A stretch of 64,000 nt of DNA from Raineyella sp. LH-20 (GCF_033110965.1 NZ_CP137003.1:1612001-1676000); one strand, 5' to 3'. Shown: positions 27,636-36,232, counted from the stretch's first letter. Notes: a model not told the origin generated them from the letters alone. Made by a program: numbers and translations.

Positions 27636-28487
27636 TCAGGAGATGGAGTAGTAGCCGCTGACCGGCATCCAGCTCACCGGGTGCAGCTGGGTGCCCTCGC
27701 GCGGATTGAGCGCGGAGATCATCATGCCGTTGCCGACATAGATGCCGATGTGGCCGCCGCCGTTCTGGAGCACCAGGTCCCCGGGCTGCGGGGTGCTGGT
27801 GCGGTGGAGAACGCTGGGCTGGGAGGCTGCGGTGCGGGGCAGGCTGATGCCGACCTTGGCGTACACCCACTGGGTGAAGCCGGAGCAGTCCCAACCGCCG
27901 AACGAGGTGCCGCCGTACACGTAGGCGGAGCCGATGCCGCTGTAGGCGGCCTTGACGATCGCGGCGCGGGTCGCGGACAGCGAGGAGGTGTCGACCGAGG
28001 CGGGACGTGCGGTCGCGACGCCGGTCGAGGTGGTGGAGCCGGTCGAGCCGGCACCGTCGGCCAGGTAACGGCTGGCGACCCAGCGCTTGGCGCCCTGGTA
28101 GCTGATCTCGGTCCAGCCGTTGTCGGTGGTGCCGGTGGGGGACACCGAGGTCCCCTTCGGCAGCGTGGTGACGCGGTCGAACTGCAGGCCCGCACCGGTG
28201 CGGACGTTCAGGTTGACGGTGGTGTGGCTGGCCGCCGAGCTGGTCGACGCGGCCTTGGCGGTGGTGGTCGTGGTGCCGGTCGGGGAGTAACCCTCGGCGT
28301 GGGCGGTCGGGGCTCCGGCGACGCCACCGAGGGTGACGAGACCGGCGACGGCGGCGACACCGGCCAGGCGAGCGGCCGAGGTGTCGGCGAAGCCTGCGCT
28401 GTGGGCGGCCACGGCATGGGCGCGCCAGGTGCGGCCGACGGCGAGACCGGCGCTGCGGCGCGGCGTGGTGGACTGGGACTGCGACAT
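27636..28487 (-). CDS. Secreted NlpC/P60 peptidoglycan hydrolase with SH3 domain
   Basis: 283 residues from ATG at 28487, preceded by GGAGG. The N-terminus has a long signal-like region ending near TAHAEGYS. A bacterial SH3 domain follows (about 90-150, with LNVRTGAGLQFDRVTTLPKG), then an NlpC/P60 catalytic domain (about 175-283) with Cys in GGWDCSGFTQW and His in GGGHIGIYVG. It cleaves peptide stems of the wall (D-Glu-Dap type in relatives). A c-di-AMP riboswitch in its leader fits the known control of wall hydrolases in actinobacteria. Confidence 0.9.
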   Translation of the reverse strand: MSQSQSTTPRRSAGLAVGRTWRAHAVAAHSAGFADTSAARLAGVAAVAGLVTLGGVAGAPTAHAEGYSPTGTTTTTAKAASTSSAASHTTVNLNVRTGAGLQFDRVTTLPKGTSVSPTGTTDNGWTEISYQGAKRWVASRYLADGAGSTGSTTSTGVATARPASVDTSSLSATRAAIVKAAYSGIGSAYVYGGTSFGGWDCSGFTQWVYAKVGISLPRTAASQPSVLHRTSTPQPGDLVLQNGGGHIGIYVGNGMMISALNPREGTQLHPVSWMPVSGYYSIS

Positions 28488-28503
28488 GGGGGGCCTCCGT
28501 ATG

Positions 28504-28685
28504 CCTGTGGGGTGAGCTGTCGGGTTCGGGTGGGAGGCACCCGGCCTCAGGGGATCGGTGTGATCCCCGTCGGCTTCACCCCTAGGTCGGCCCGGTGGGC
28601 CGGCCGCACGTGGTTCCCCCGCTCCTGCCTGGACGTTGATGACAACGGACACGGACGGCGGCAGGACTCGGCGGACCGCCCGCGG
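28504..28685 (-). promoter_or_regulatory. ydaO-yuaA (c-di-AMP) riboswitch
   Basis: The minus strand shows the conserved blocks in order: GGCGGTCCGCCGAGTCCTGC, GCAGGAGCGGGGGAACCA, GGGGTGAAGCC, and finally ACCCGACAGCTCACCCC followed by ACAGGC. This is the ydaO pattern found before resuscitation-factor and NlpC/P60 genes of actinobacteria, where c-di-AMP turns expression off. The last block ends about 16 nt before the start codon of the hydrolase gene. Not confirmed by a covariance search. Confidence 0.88.
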
Positions 28686-28689
28686 CGTG

Positions 28690-29270
28690 GTTCCTGGTGT
28701 CACCACGCGTTTGTCACGCTAACCCGAGCTGCCGGTTGATCACAAATCGGTAACGTGCCTCGGCGTGTGGTGAACGGGGTCAGGGGTGTCCCTGAGGGGT
28801 GGGGCGGATCGCTCGGCGGGTCCCGGGCGGTCCCTGTGGGAGGCGGTGACATCCCTAGTCAGGCGGTGTTCTGCCGATGTTCGGGGGCTGGTCCGGGGTG
28901 GTCCGGCGGAGTGCTTCCTCCCCTCCGTGGGGGCGGTGATGCGGATCACGACCGGTGGCGTGCCGGCCGGCGGATCACGGACAGATCTCGGCCCGGTCTC
29001 CGTACGATCACGCTTCTCGGATGGTGATCAGAGGCGCTCGACATGTGGCCGTCCGGCGCCGTGTCGCGGATCGCGGGCGATGTGCCCAATCGGTGGATCG
29101 TACGACGCCGCCGCGGTGGGGCGTCGCCGGAGCGGAGTCGGAGAGAATGCTGAGGAGCATCCGCGTGGCGTGCCGTCCCGCGGAACTTTCGATCAGGGTC
29201 GTCTTCCGGTGGTCGTCCGGACACTGCTCGGCCCGGTGGTGGTTCGGACACCGTGCCGCCCGACCCGGGC
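28690..29270. other. Gene-free stretch between the NlpC/P60 leader and the glmM-linked gene
   Basis: No coding frame here has convincing codon or family features. It should contain the promoter of the riboswitch transcript (minus strand, near 28700-28760, where the AT-richer GATCACAAATCGGTAAC lies). I see no strong hairpin or known element in the rest. Confidence 0.4.
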
Positions 29271-30194
29271 TCAGTGGAACTCCGCGGACTCCTCCGCGGT
29301 GTAGAAGAGCCCGAGGTCGTCGTCGTGCAGTGCGTCGATCGGCAGGGTGAGCAGGCGTTGCTGATGGGCGGCCCTGGCTGTCGCCGCCTCCCGGGCCAGG
29401 GCGTCGAGCCGGTCACCCACCCCGGCCGCCTCCAGCACCTGCTTGCCGGCCCGGAACACCCCGTCGTTGCCGCACAGCAGCCGGCTCTCCCGCCACACCT
29501 TGCAGGCCACCATGTCGTGGAAGCCGGTCATCGCGGACTGGGCGCGCAGCGTCTCCACCGGCTTGACGATGTAGTCCAGCTCCTCGCGGAAGCCGGGGTT
29601 GCGCAGGTAGAAGTACTTCTTCGCGTAGATCGCCTCGTCCAGTGCGGTGGCGAGCCCGTCGGGGGCGTCGTCACCGACCAGGACGACGATGTCGAGGTCC
29701 GAGCCCTGCACCAGGATCCCGGTGGACCGCTCCGGGCGCAGCACGTCGTGGGCCATCCCGTAGACGATGTCGCCGGCGATCGCGACGCAGAAGTGCTCGG
29801 CCACCTCCGGGTCGGCGAGGAAGGACCGGGTGATGTCGTCCATGATCCGGCGGGCCGTGTAGAGCTTGCGTCGGCTGACCTGCTCGATGTGGTCGGCCAG
29901 GTCATCGGCCGCCGCCTCGAGGGCGTCGGGGTCGTCGGCCGGGCCGACGACGGTGTAGGTGAGGAACTCCCGCAGGATCGACGGCGAGAGGCGTACGTAG
30001 CCGTCGAGCTTGATGTCGAGGCGTACGTAGCGCCGGCCGATCACCCGGTGTGCCAGCCGTGGGTCGGTGACGCAGGCCTGCCACAGCGGGAGACCGCCGG
30101 CCCCCAGCGCGTCGTGCAGCTGGGAGCCGGTCAGCGGCCCGCGGAAGGAGACCGTACGCAGCACCCGGTCCGCCAGCGCGGCGCGTCCGGTCAC
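29271..30194 (-). CDS. Nucleotidyltransferase-like protein of unknown function
   Basis: 307 residues from GTG. The central segment LVQGSDLDIVVLVGDD matches the GS-x-D-x-D signature of the minimal nucleotidyltransferase fold. The N-terminal 60 residues look like a winged-helix module (LTGSQLHDALGAGGLPLWQA). A lysine-rich follow-up (AIYAKKYFYLRNPGF) and the HDMVACKVWRESRLL segment are conserved-looking. The gene starts 2 bp after glmM stops, so it belongs to the glmM operon. Substrate unknown; nucleotide transfer is inference from the motif. Confidence 0.6.
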   Translation of the reverse strand: MTGRAALADRVLRTVSFRGPLTGSQLHDALGAGGLPLWQACVTDPRLAHRVIGRRYVRLDIKLDGYVRLSPSILREFLTYTVVGPADDPDALEAAADDLADHIEQVSRRKLYTARRIMDDITRSFLADPEVAEHFCVAIAGDIVYGMAHDVLRPERSTGILVQGSDLDIVVLVGDDAPDGLATALDEAIYAKKYFYLRNPGFREELDYIVKPVETLRAQSAMTGFHDMVACKVWRESRLLCGNDGVFRAGKQVLEAAGVGDRLDALAREAATARAAHQQRLLTLPIDALHDDDLGLFYTAEESAEFH

Positions 30195-30196
30195 TG

Positions 30197-31555
30197 TCAG
30201 ACGAGGGCGCCGCGGACGACCTCGGCGATCGACTCCGCGTAGTGGGTGGTCAGCTCGTGGGTGGGGCCCTCCACCATCACCCGGCAGAGGTTCTGGGTGC
30301 CGGAGTAGCGCACCAGCACCCGGCCCTTGCCGGCCAGCTCGGTCTCGGCCCGCTCGATCGCGTCGACGATCTCGGGGACGGTGTCGATGGCGGGCTTGCG
30401 GCCGACCTCGATGTTGACCAGCACCTGCGGGAAGACGTCCATCGCCGCGGCGAGGTCGGACAGGGTCCGGCCGGTCTTCAGCATGGTGGCGACCAGCTGG
30501 AGGGCGGTCAGCTCGCCGTCGCCGGTGGTGTGGTGGTCGAGGAAGATCACGTGGCCGGAATCCTCACCGCCGAGGTTCGCGCCGAGCCGGCGCATGTCCT
30601 CCAGGACGTAACGGTCGCCGACCTTGGCGGCGTGATGCTTGTAGCCGTATTCTTCGCAGGCCAGGGTCAGGCCCAGGTTGCTCATCACCGTCGACACCAG
30701 CAGGTCGTTGGCCAGTCGGCCCTCCGCGTGCAGCTGGTTGGCGCAGACGATGAGGATCTGGTCGCCGGTGATCTCCTGGCCGCGCTCGTCGACGGCGATC
30801 AGCCGGTCGCCGTCGCCGTCGAACGCCAGTCCGACGTGGGCGCCGCTGGCCAGCACGGCGGCACGCAGGTCCTGGGTGTGCTGGGAGCCGCAGTTGTCGT
30901 TGATGTTGTAGCCGTCCGGCTCGTCGTGGATGACCGTGACGTCGGCGCCGAGCTCGCGGAAGATCGCCGGGGCGACCTGGAAGGTGGCGCCGTTGCCGGT
31001 GTCGAGGACGATCTTGACGCCCTCCATCGACAGCTCCCGCGGGAAGGTGTTCTTCAGGAAGACGGTGTAGCGGCCGACCGCGTCCTCCAGCCGGTGGGCC
31101 CGGCCGAGATCGTGCGGCGCCGCGGCCAGGGCGTCGAGGCCGTCGCCGAGGATGAGATCCTCGATCTCCTGTTCGTCCTCGTCGGAGAGCTTGTAGCCGG
31201 TGCCGGCGAAGACCTTGATGCCGTTGTCCTGGTAGGGGTTGTGCGAGGCGGAGACGACGAACCCGGCGTCGGCGCGCATCGACTCGGTGATGTAGGCGAT
31301 GCCCGGGGTGGGCAGCACACCGACGAGCTCGACGTTGCCGCCCATCGAGGTGACGCCGGCCTCCAGGGCGCCCTCCAGCATGTCGCCGGAGATGCGGGTG
31401 TCCTTGCCGATGACGATCCGGACGCGGTGGCCCGCGGGCTTGCCCTCACGCACCACGTGGGTGACGGCCTGCCCGAGCCGGTACGCGGTGATCGCGTCCA
31501 TCGGGAATCGGTTGGCCTGGCCGCGGATGCCGTCGGTGCCGAACAACTTGCCCAT
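30197..31555 (-). CDS. glmM: Phosphoglucosamine mutase GlmM
   Basis: 452 residues, usual length. It converts glucosamine-6-phosphate to glucosamine-1-phosphate for UDP-GlcNAc and peptidoglycan synthesis. The N-terminal GKLFGTDGIRG, the phospho-serine loop VSASHNPYQDNGIK (Ser104), the metal site DGDGDR (246-251) and the C-terminal RYSGTQNLCRVMVEG phosphate loop are all present. ATG at 31555 has GGAG upstream. It is followed at once by the nucleotidyltransferase-like gene. Confidence 0.96.
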   Translation of the reverse strand: MGKLFGTDGIRGQANRFPMDAITAYRLGQAVTHVVREGKPAGHRVRIVIGKDTRISGDMLEGALEAGVTSMGGNVELVGVLPTPGIAYITESMRADAGFVVSASHNPYQDNGIKVFAGTGYKLSDEDEQEIEDLILGDGLDALAAAPHDLGRAHRLEDAVGRYTVFLKNTFPRELSMEGVKIVLDTGNGATFQVAPAIFRELGADVTVIHDEPDGYNINDNCGSQHTQDLRAAVLASGAHVGLAFDGDGDRLIAVDERGQEITGDQILIVCANQLHAEGRLANDLLVSTVMSNLGLTLACEEYGYKHHAAKVGDRYVLEDMRRLGANLGGEDSGHVIFLDHHTTGDGELTALQLVATMLKTGRTLSDLAAAMDVFPQVLVNIEVGRKPAIDTVPEIVDAIERAETELAGKGRVLVRYSGTQNLCRVMVEGPTHELTTHYAESIAEVVRGALV

Positions 31556-31614
31556 CTGCTGTGTCTCCTTCTGGTGTCGGGTCCTCACCCGACGGGTCTT
31601 ACCCACCGTCCAAC

Positions 31615-31626
31615 GTCTCGCGAGAC
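31615..31626. promoter_or_regulatory. Perfect 12-bp palindrome upstream of glmM
   Basis: GTCTCGCGAGAC lies 60 bp before the glmM start, in a 276-bp gap that also repeats TCACCCGAC and GGGTCCTC several times. It may be an operator for glmM; no matching regulator is known to me. A single short palindrome in GC-rich DNA could be chance. Confidence 0.3.
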
Positions 31627-31831
31627 ATTAGACGCCTCGGGTCCTCATCACCCGACAGGGTCCTCTCGGTGTCACCCGACGTGGGTCCCGGATGCCCACC
31701 GTACGTGTGCTGCGTGGTCGGACACCGCCCGGCCGGTCGGTGGTCGGTCCGGCGGTGCGTGGCGACCGGGCTCCGGGTGGCCCGATCGGTCCACCCGGCA
31801 GGGTCGCAACTGCTCGGTCCGGGGTGGCGGC

Positions 31832-33055
31832 TCAGTCGGCCTCGAACAGGCCCATGTCCGGCACCAGGGCGGCCGCCCGTGCACCGGTGTCGTCGATGAT
31901 CGCCTGGAGCCAGGCGGTGCCCGCCTCCTTCGCCGGTGCCGCCAGGTCGCGGACCGCGGCGGTGTAGGCGGTGCCCGCGGCGGCCGCCGTGGCCAGCGGG
32001 TCGAGCAGGACCGAGGGGGGCGTACGCAGCGCGTCGGGGACCTGGTCGGGGGTGCAGGCGGCGAGCAGCTCGACGTGGCGCTCCACCAGTTGGCGGCGTC
32101 CGGCGGTGTCCGGCTCGATCGTCGCGACCAGGGCGGCGAGGCGCTTCGTACGCTCCGCCCGGGCGCACGCCAACATCTCCAGCGCACCCTCGAGGACGAG
32201 GTCGCCGAGCTCCTGGGCGGCGAAGAACGGGCGACGTACGGTCCGGTACCAGGTCTCCAGGGCGATCAGACTGGCGAGATAGCCGACGTTCTTCTCCAGC
32301 AGCGGGGCCAGTCGCTTGTAGCGGCGCGGCGTGTTCGGGCGGCGGACGCCGTCGGTCGGCGGAGTGAGGACGAGCAGGCCGTCCTCCCGGACGTCGTCGC
32401 GCAGGATCGACCCGGCGCCGACGACGGTGCCGAAGCCGACCTGGACCGGGCCGACGGTGCCGCCTTGTCCGCCGAGGAAGATCGGCGGCTGGTCCAGCAT
32501 CACCCCGCGCGGCACGTCGCCGAAGAGTGACGCGGTCGTCTTGTTGCCGTCGGGGGTGAAGTTGAAGTGGATGTAGGACGAGCCGACCTCGGAGTGGTCC
32601 TTGCGGCTGGTGCCGCCGGCCATCAGGACGTCGCAGAAGTTGATCAGACTGCCCAGCGTGACGTACGGGAACAGGATCGTCTGCTTCAGCCCGACGGTGT
32701 GCGCGCCGCCGGACTGCTCCTCGAGCAGGGTGCCCTCGCGGACGTGTGCGCCGAGGCCCATCGAGGCGCCCTGGAGGAACACGGCGCGGTGGAAGTAGCC
32801 GGCCTTGAGGCGTACGTCCGGGCCGAGTCGGCAGTCCTGCAGGGTCACCGGGCCCTCCTCGCCGAGGACGACGCCGGCGGAGATCACCGTGCCGGCGCCA
32901 TGGATCCGGCAGCCGGGATGGATGGTCACGCCGTCCGCGGAGATCCGGTCGATGTCGACCTCGTCGCCGATGTCGAGACTCCACGGGTTGGGGATGTCGA
33001 CGCCGCGTTCGATGAGCTGTATGGCCTTGTCGAAGCCTCGTGGCTTCCCGTGCAT
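31832..33055 (-). CDS. Left-handed beta-helix (hexapeptide repeat) protein, sugar-nucleotide transferase-like
   Basis: 407 residues from ATG at 33055. Residues about 40-240 are hexapeptide-type repeats (for example GVTIHPGCRIHGAGTVISAG, then KAGYFHRAVFLQGASMG) forming a left-handed beta-helix. The segment HSEVGSSYIHFNFTPDGNKT is highly specific in look. The C-terminal 150 residues are helical. It resembles the C-terminal part of UDP-sugar pyrophosphorylases of the GlmU type but lacks a nucleotide-binding Rossmann half, so an isolated catalytic role is unsure. The neighbourhood (glmM) suggests amino-sugar metabolism. Confidence 0.6.
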   Translation of the reverse strand: MHGKPRGFDKAIQLIERGVDIPNPWSLDIGDEVDIDRISADGVTIHPGCRIHGAGTVISAGVVLGEEGPVTLQDCRLGPDVRLKAGYFHRAVFLQGASMGLGAHVREGTLLEEQSGGAHTVGLKQTILFPYVTLGSLINFCDVLMAGGTSRKDHSEVGSSYIHFNFTPDGNKTTASLFGDVPRGVMLDQPPIFLGGQGGTVGPVQVGFGTVVGAGSILRDDVREDGLLVLTPPTDGVRRPNTPRRYKRLAPLLEKNVGYLASLIALETWYRTVRRPFFAAQELGDLVLEGALEMLACARAERTKRLAALVATIEPDTAGRRQLVERHVELLAACTPDQVPDALRTPPSVLLDPLATAAAAGTAYTAAVRDLAAPAKEAGTAWLQAIIDDTGARAAALVPDMGLFEAD

Positions 33056-33200
33056 GGACGAACCTCCCAGCGCCGGCGGGTGCCGACCGGGACAGAGTCT
33101 AACGGCGCGGCGGTCAGCGGGGTGCACGCTCGGCCGACCCGGGCGTGGGGCCTCCGGGTGGGGTCTCCGCATACGGGGATTTCATCAGCGGGCTGCTGCA

Positions 33201-33260
33201 GTCGTTGAGTCGTTGAGTCGTTGAGTCGTTGAGTCGTTGAGCCGTTGAGCCGTTGAGCCG
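33201..33260. repeat. Octamer tandem repeat GTCGTTGA
   Basis: Five copies of GTCGTTGA are followed by two of GCCGTTGA and a partial unit, with exact 8-bp period. It lies in the 308-bp gap 33056-33363 between two minus-strand genes. The only other item seen in that gap is the terminator-like hairpin at 33268. Confidence 0.9.
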
Positions 33261-33267
33261 TGACGTG

Positions 33268-33298
33268 ACGGGCCGGTCCCTGGTCGGGGCCGGCCCGT
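33268..33298 (-). terminator. Hairpin downstream of the NarL-type regulator gene
   Basis: ACGGGCCGG pairs with CCGGCCCGT (9 bp) around a 13-base loop, 66 bp past the regulator stop. It probably ends the two-component transcript. The flanking CCTCGGCCGGTTGTCCTGGT is repeated twice. Confidence 0.5.
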
Positions 33299-33363
33299 TG
33301 TCTTGGCCCGCCTCGGCCGGTTGTCCTGGTCCGCCTCGGCCGGTTGTCCTGGTCCGCCTCGGC

Positions 33364-34050
33364 TCAGCGGACCAGGCCGGTCTGGTAGGCGATCACCACC
33401 AACTGGGGCCGATCCCGCGCGCCGAGCTTGGCCATGATGTGACTGACGTGGGTCCGGGCGGTCGCGGTGCTCACCACCAACCGGTCGCCGATCTCGGCGT
33501 TGTTGAGCCCCTCACCGACCAGGGCAAGCACCTCCTGCTCGCGCTCGGTGAGCACGGCCAACCGTTCGTCGGACCGTACGATCGGCGCGGCGCCGGTGAA
33601 GGTGGCGATCACCGTACGCGTCACGCTCGGGGACAGCAGCGAGGATCCGCCGGCGGCGAGCCGGATCCCCCGGAGGATCTCGTCGGGGTCGGAGTCCTTG
33701 ACCAGGAACCCCGCGGCCCCGGCCTGCAGCGCGGCGAACACGTACTCATCGAGCTCGAAGGTGGTCAACACCACTACCCGGGTCGATGCGCAGTCGGGAT
33801 CGGCCCCGATCCGCCGCAGCGCGGCGATGCCGTCGAGTTCCGGCATCCGGATGTCCATCAGCACCACGTCGGGGTGCAGCGTCCGGACCTGCTCGACCGC
33901 GGCGAGGCCGGTGCCTGCTTCGGCGACGACGCTCATGTCGGGCTCGGCGTCGACCAAGGCCCGCAGGCCCATCCGGACCAGCGGCTGGTCGTCGGCGATC
34001 AGCACAGTGAGGGGCGTGGCGGCGGGGGTGGGAGTCGGCTGGGTGGTCAT
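33364..34050 (-). CDS. NarL/LuxR-family response regulator
   Basis: 228 residues. The receiver domain has acidic IADDQ, the phospho-acceptor Asp in VVLMDIRMPELDG (about residue 66) and Lys in FLVKDSD. The C-terminal LuxR helix-turn-helix begins LTEREQEVLALVGEGLNNAE. The HisKA_3 kinase gene lies upstream on the same strand after a repeat-rich 538-bp gap. Pairing with that kinase is by position and type. Confidence 0.92.
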   Translation of the reverse strand: MTTQPTPTPAATPLTVLIADDQPLVRMGLRALVDAEPDMSVVAEAGTGLAAVEQVRTLHPDVVLMDIRMPELDGIAALRRIGADPDCASTRVVVLTTFELDEYVFAALQAGAAGFLVKDSDPDEILRGIRLAAGGSSLLSPSVTRTVIATFTGAAPIVRSDERLAVLTEREQEVLALVGEGLNNAEIGDRLVVSTATARTHVSHIMAKLGARDRPQLVVIAYQTGLVR

Positions 34051-34152
34051 AGGCCTGCCCTATGGATCGGGGACTGAGGGGCGAGATGCCGTCGGGGGTG
34101 GCGTGGACGGTGAGGTGACTGGTGCGGGCAGTCGGGCCCTCGGCCGCGACTC

Positions 34153-34245
34153 GGTCGGTCGGCCCCTTGGCGACTTGGTCGGTCGGCCCCTTGGCGACTT
34201 GGTCGGTCGGGCCTCTGGCGACTTGGTCGGTCGGCCCTCGGCTGG
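34153..34245. repeat. 24-bp tandem repeat, four copies
   Basis: GGTCGGTCGGCCCCTTGGCG plus ACTT recurs from 34153, 34177, 34201 and 34225 with exact period, the last copies slightly diverged. It lies in the gap between the regulator and its kinase (34051-34588), which has no gene. Confidence 0.8.
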
Positions 34246-34268
34246 CGATGGGGGCGACAGCCGCCGCG

Positions 34269-34462
34269 CTTTCTGCCAGAGGCGGCGGTTTCAGTCAGCC
34301 GCTGCCCGCCGGCAGGCCGCGGTTGACTGAAACGCGCGCGGCTGCCTGAACGGGCGGCGTTTGTGGGGGTGACCTGGGTCTGGGCAGGACGCGGTTGACT
34401 GAAACGAGCGCGGCTGCCTGAACGAGCGGCGTTTGTGGGGGTGGTCGAGGTTCCGACGTACG
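34269..34462. repeat. REP-like palindrome, copy 2, with 72-bp tandem unit
   Basis: TTTCAGTCAGCCGCTGCC (left) and GGCCGCGGTTGACTGAAA (right) flank the same loop CGCCGGCA as the copy at 16757. The right arm GCGGTTGACTGAAAC restarts 72 bp later (34319 and 34391), followed by a shared GGCGTTTGTGGGGGTG. The arrangement of palindrome plus tandem right arms matches the 16.8-kb locus, so this is a dispersed repeat family. Confidence 0.7.
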
Positions 34463-34514
34463 CGTCGCGACGGGGGCTCGCTCGGACGGCGGCGCGGCGT
34501 GGATGAGGGCGGTC

Positions 34515-34598
34515 GAATCGGGGAGTCATGCGGCCGAGTCGGGGAGTCGTGCGGCCGAGTCGGGGAGTCGTGCGGCCGATTCGGGGAGTCATGCGGCC
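34515..34598. repeat. 21-bp tandem repeat at the kinase 3' end
   Basis: GAGTCGGGGAGTCGTGCGGCC-type units start at 34515, 34536, 34557 and 34578. The last unit covers the stop codon of the sensor kinase gene (34589), so the repeat may have changed the kinase C-terminus. Confidence 0.75.
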
Positions 34599-36067
34599 GG
34601 CCCGTGTCCGGGCGGTGTTGCACCCGCCGCGCCCGCCGCCCCGGTTGCTCCCGCCGCGCCCGCCGCCCCGGTTGCTCCCGCTCCGCCCGCGGATCCCGCT
34701 CCGCCTGCCGCTCCCGCTCCGCCCGCAGATCCCGTCGCCCCGAGCGGCAGCACGGCGGAGATCCTCACGCCACCCGGACCGGCGTCGTGGATCGTCAAGG
34801 TGCCGCCGAGGGTGGCGATCCGTTCCCGCATGCCGCGCAGGCCGTTGCCGGCCACCAGCGGGTGGGCGGGGGCCGGGCCACCGTTGGCGACCTCGATCTG
34901 CAGTCGATCCCCGAGCCGGTCGACGCGGATCTCCACCGGTGTTCCCGGGGCGTGCCGGACGGCGTTCGTCAGTCCCTCCTGGACGATCCGGTAGGCGACC
35001 TGTTGCACCGGGGTCGGCACGCTGGACACCAGCCCGGGGCCGCGATGCACCGTGATCGTCGCGCCCCCGGCGACCAGCGGCGCGATCAGGTCGTCGAGCC
35101 GGTCGAGGGTCGGGCCCGGGGCGAGCGGCGCGGCCTCCTGGGGGTCGCGCAGGATCCCGAGCGTACGGCGCACGTCGGTCAACGAGTCCTTCGCGCTGGT
35201 CCGGATCGCCTCCAGCGACGCGCGTGCCTGCGCCGGATCGTCGTCGAGGAACCGCAGCGCCACCCCCGCCTGCAGCGAGATCGTCGACAGGCTGTGCCCG
35301 ACGACGTCGTGCAGGTCCTGGGCGAGCCGCAGCCGTTCCTGGTAGGCGACCCGGTGCATCTCCTCGTCGTAGGCCTGCCGGCGGGCGCGCAGCTGGCTGC
35401 GCCGCGTCTCGGTGACCAGGGTCGGCACCAGGATCGCCGCGAAGCCGAAGACGATCGCCGGATAGAGCCAGGCGCTGGTCAGCCCAAGGTAGGGCTGACG
35501 CCAGCCGACCGCCCACAGCATCGGGATCAGCGCCAACGCCCAGGCGGTCCAGGTCCGGCCGGGCCGGCTGCCGGTCAGCGCGATCAGCGCGAGCGCCGGG
35601 GCGGGCAGCGCGAACGGCAGTGACCCTCCGGCCAGCAGATAGCCGGCGACGCCGACCACGACCGTCACGTACGCCAGCCGTGGCCGGACCGTACGCAACA
35701 GCAACCCGACGCCCACCACCAGGCACGCGGCGACCAGCACCGGAAGCCACGGGGAGTCAAGCGTCTGTGCCCACGGCCCGGTCGGATCGGGGTAGCGGGG
35801 GTCGTACGGGTCATAGCGGCCGGGCATCATCGACTGGTCGCGCATGTGGGCGCGCATCGTGCGCTGTTCGGCCGACGGGAGCGCGGTGAGCAGCATCAGC
35901 CAGGTCACCGCGACAGCGCTGACCGCCGTGACGACGGCCCGGGGCCGCGGATGGGAGTGTCCGCCCGGTCGGTGCGCACCCCACGGCGGCGGGCCGGGGA
36001 GGTCGGGGCCGGAGCTGGCTGCCCCGGGAGTGCCCGGGACCGGTGCGGCCAGGCCGGAGGGTTCCAT
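34589..36067 (-). CDS. Sensor histidine kinase (HisKA_3/NarL partner type)
   Basis: 492 residues from ATG at 36067. A Pro/Gly-rich cytoplasmic start is followed by about five to six membrane helices (45-260). The dimerisation domain has the phospho-acceptor in LRLAQDLHDVVGHSLSTISL. The HATPase domain has VQEGLTNAVRHAPG and NGLRGMRERIATLGG. The last 50 residues are low-complexity Gly/Ala/Ser (SAGGAGAAGGAGSAGGAG), a probable repeat expansion without function. It acts with the NarL-type regulator downstream. Confidence 0.9.
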   Translation of the reverse strand: MEPSGLAAPVPGTPGAASSGPDLPGPPPWGAHRPGGHSHPRPRAVVTAVSAVAVTWLMLLTALPSAEQRTMRAHMRDQSMMPGRYDPYDPRYPDPTGPWAQTLDSPWLPVLVAACLVVGVGLLLRTVRPRLAYVTVVVGVAGYLLAGGSLPFALPAPALALIALTGSRPGRTWTAWALALIPMLWAVGWRQPYLGLTSAWLYPAIVFGFAAILVPTLVTETRRSQLRARRQAYDEEMHRVAYQERLRLAQDLHDVVGHSLSTISLQAGVALRFLDDDPAQARASLEAIRTSAKDSLTDVRRTLGILRDPQEAAPLAPGPTLDRLDDLIAPLVAGGATITVHRGPGLVSSVPTPVQQVAYRIVQEGLTNAVRHAPGTPVEIRVDRLGDRLQIEVANGGPAPAHPLVAGNGLRGMRERIATLGGTLTIHDAGPGGVRISAVLPLGATGSAGGAGAAGGAGSAGGAGATGAAGAAGATGAAGAAGATPPGHGPAA

Positions 36068-36130
36068 GCCCCGATCGTACGTACCCGTCCCGGGCTGCAC
36101 CATCGGCGCGGGAGCGTAGCCGTCCCCCGA

Positions 36131-36165
36131 CGACGTACGTCGAGTCAACGGGTCGACGTACGTCG
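36131..36165. promoter_or_regulatory. Paired palindromes in a divergent promoter region
   Basis: CGACGTACGTCG occurs at 36131-36142 and again at 36154-36165 (extended to TCGACGTACGTCGA). They are 23 bp apart, about two helical turns, between the divergent kinase and SHOCT genes. This looks like a double operator, possibly for the adjacent NarL-type regulator. The binder is unknown. Confidence 0.45.
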
Positions 36166-36232
36166 AGGAGCGTACGTGAAGTGCCGCCCGCCGGCCGATG
36201 TGCGCGGCGGGCCGGCGGCCCAGACTGGAGCC

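Noticed and set aside
28690-29270. Candidate genes in the gap (several frames of 60-170 codons)
   Set aside because: None has a ribosome site, plausible codon pattern or recognisable domain; they overlap each other on both strands.
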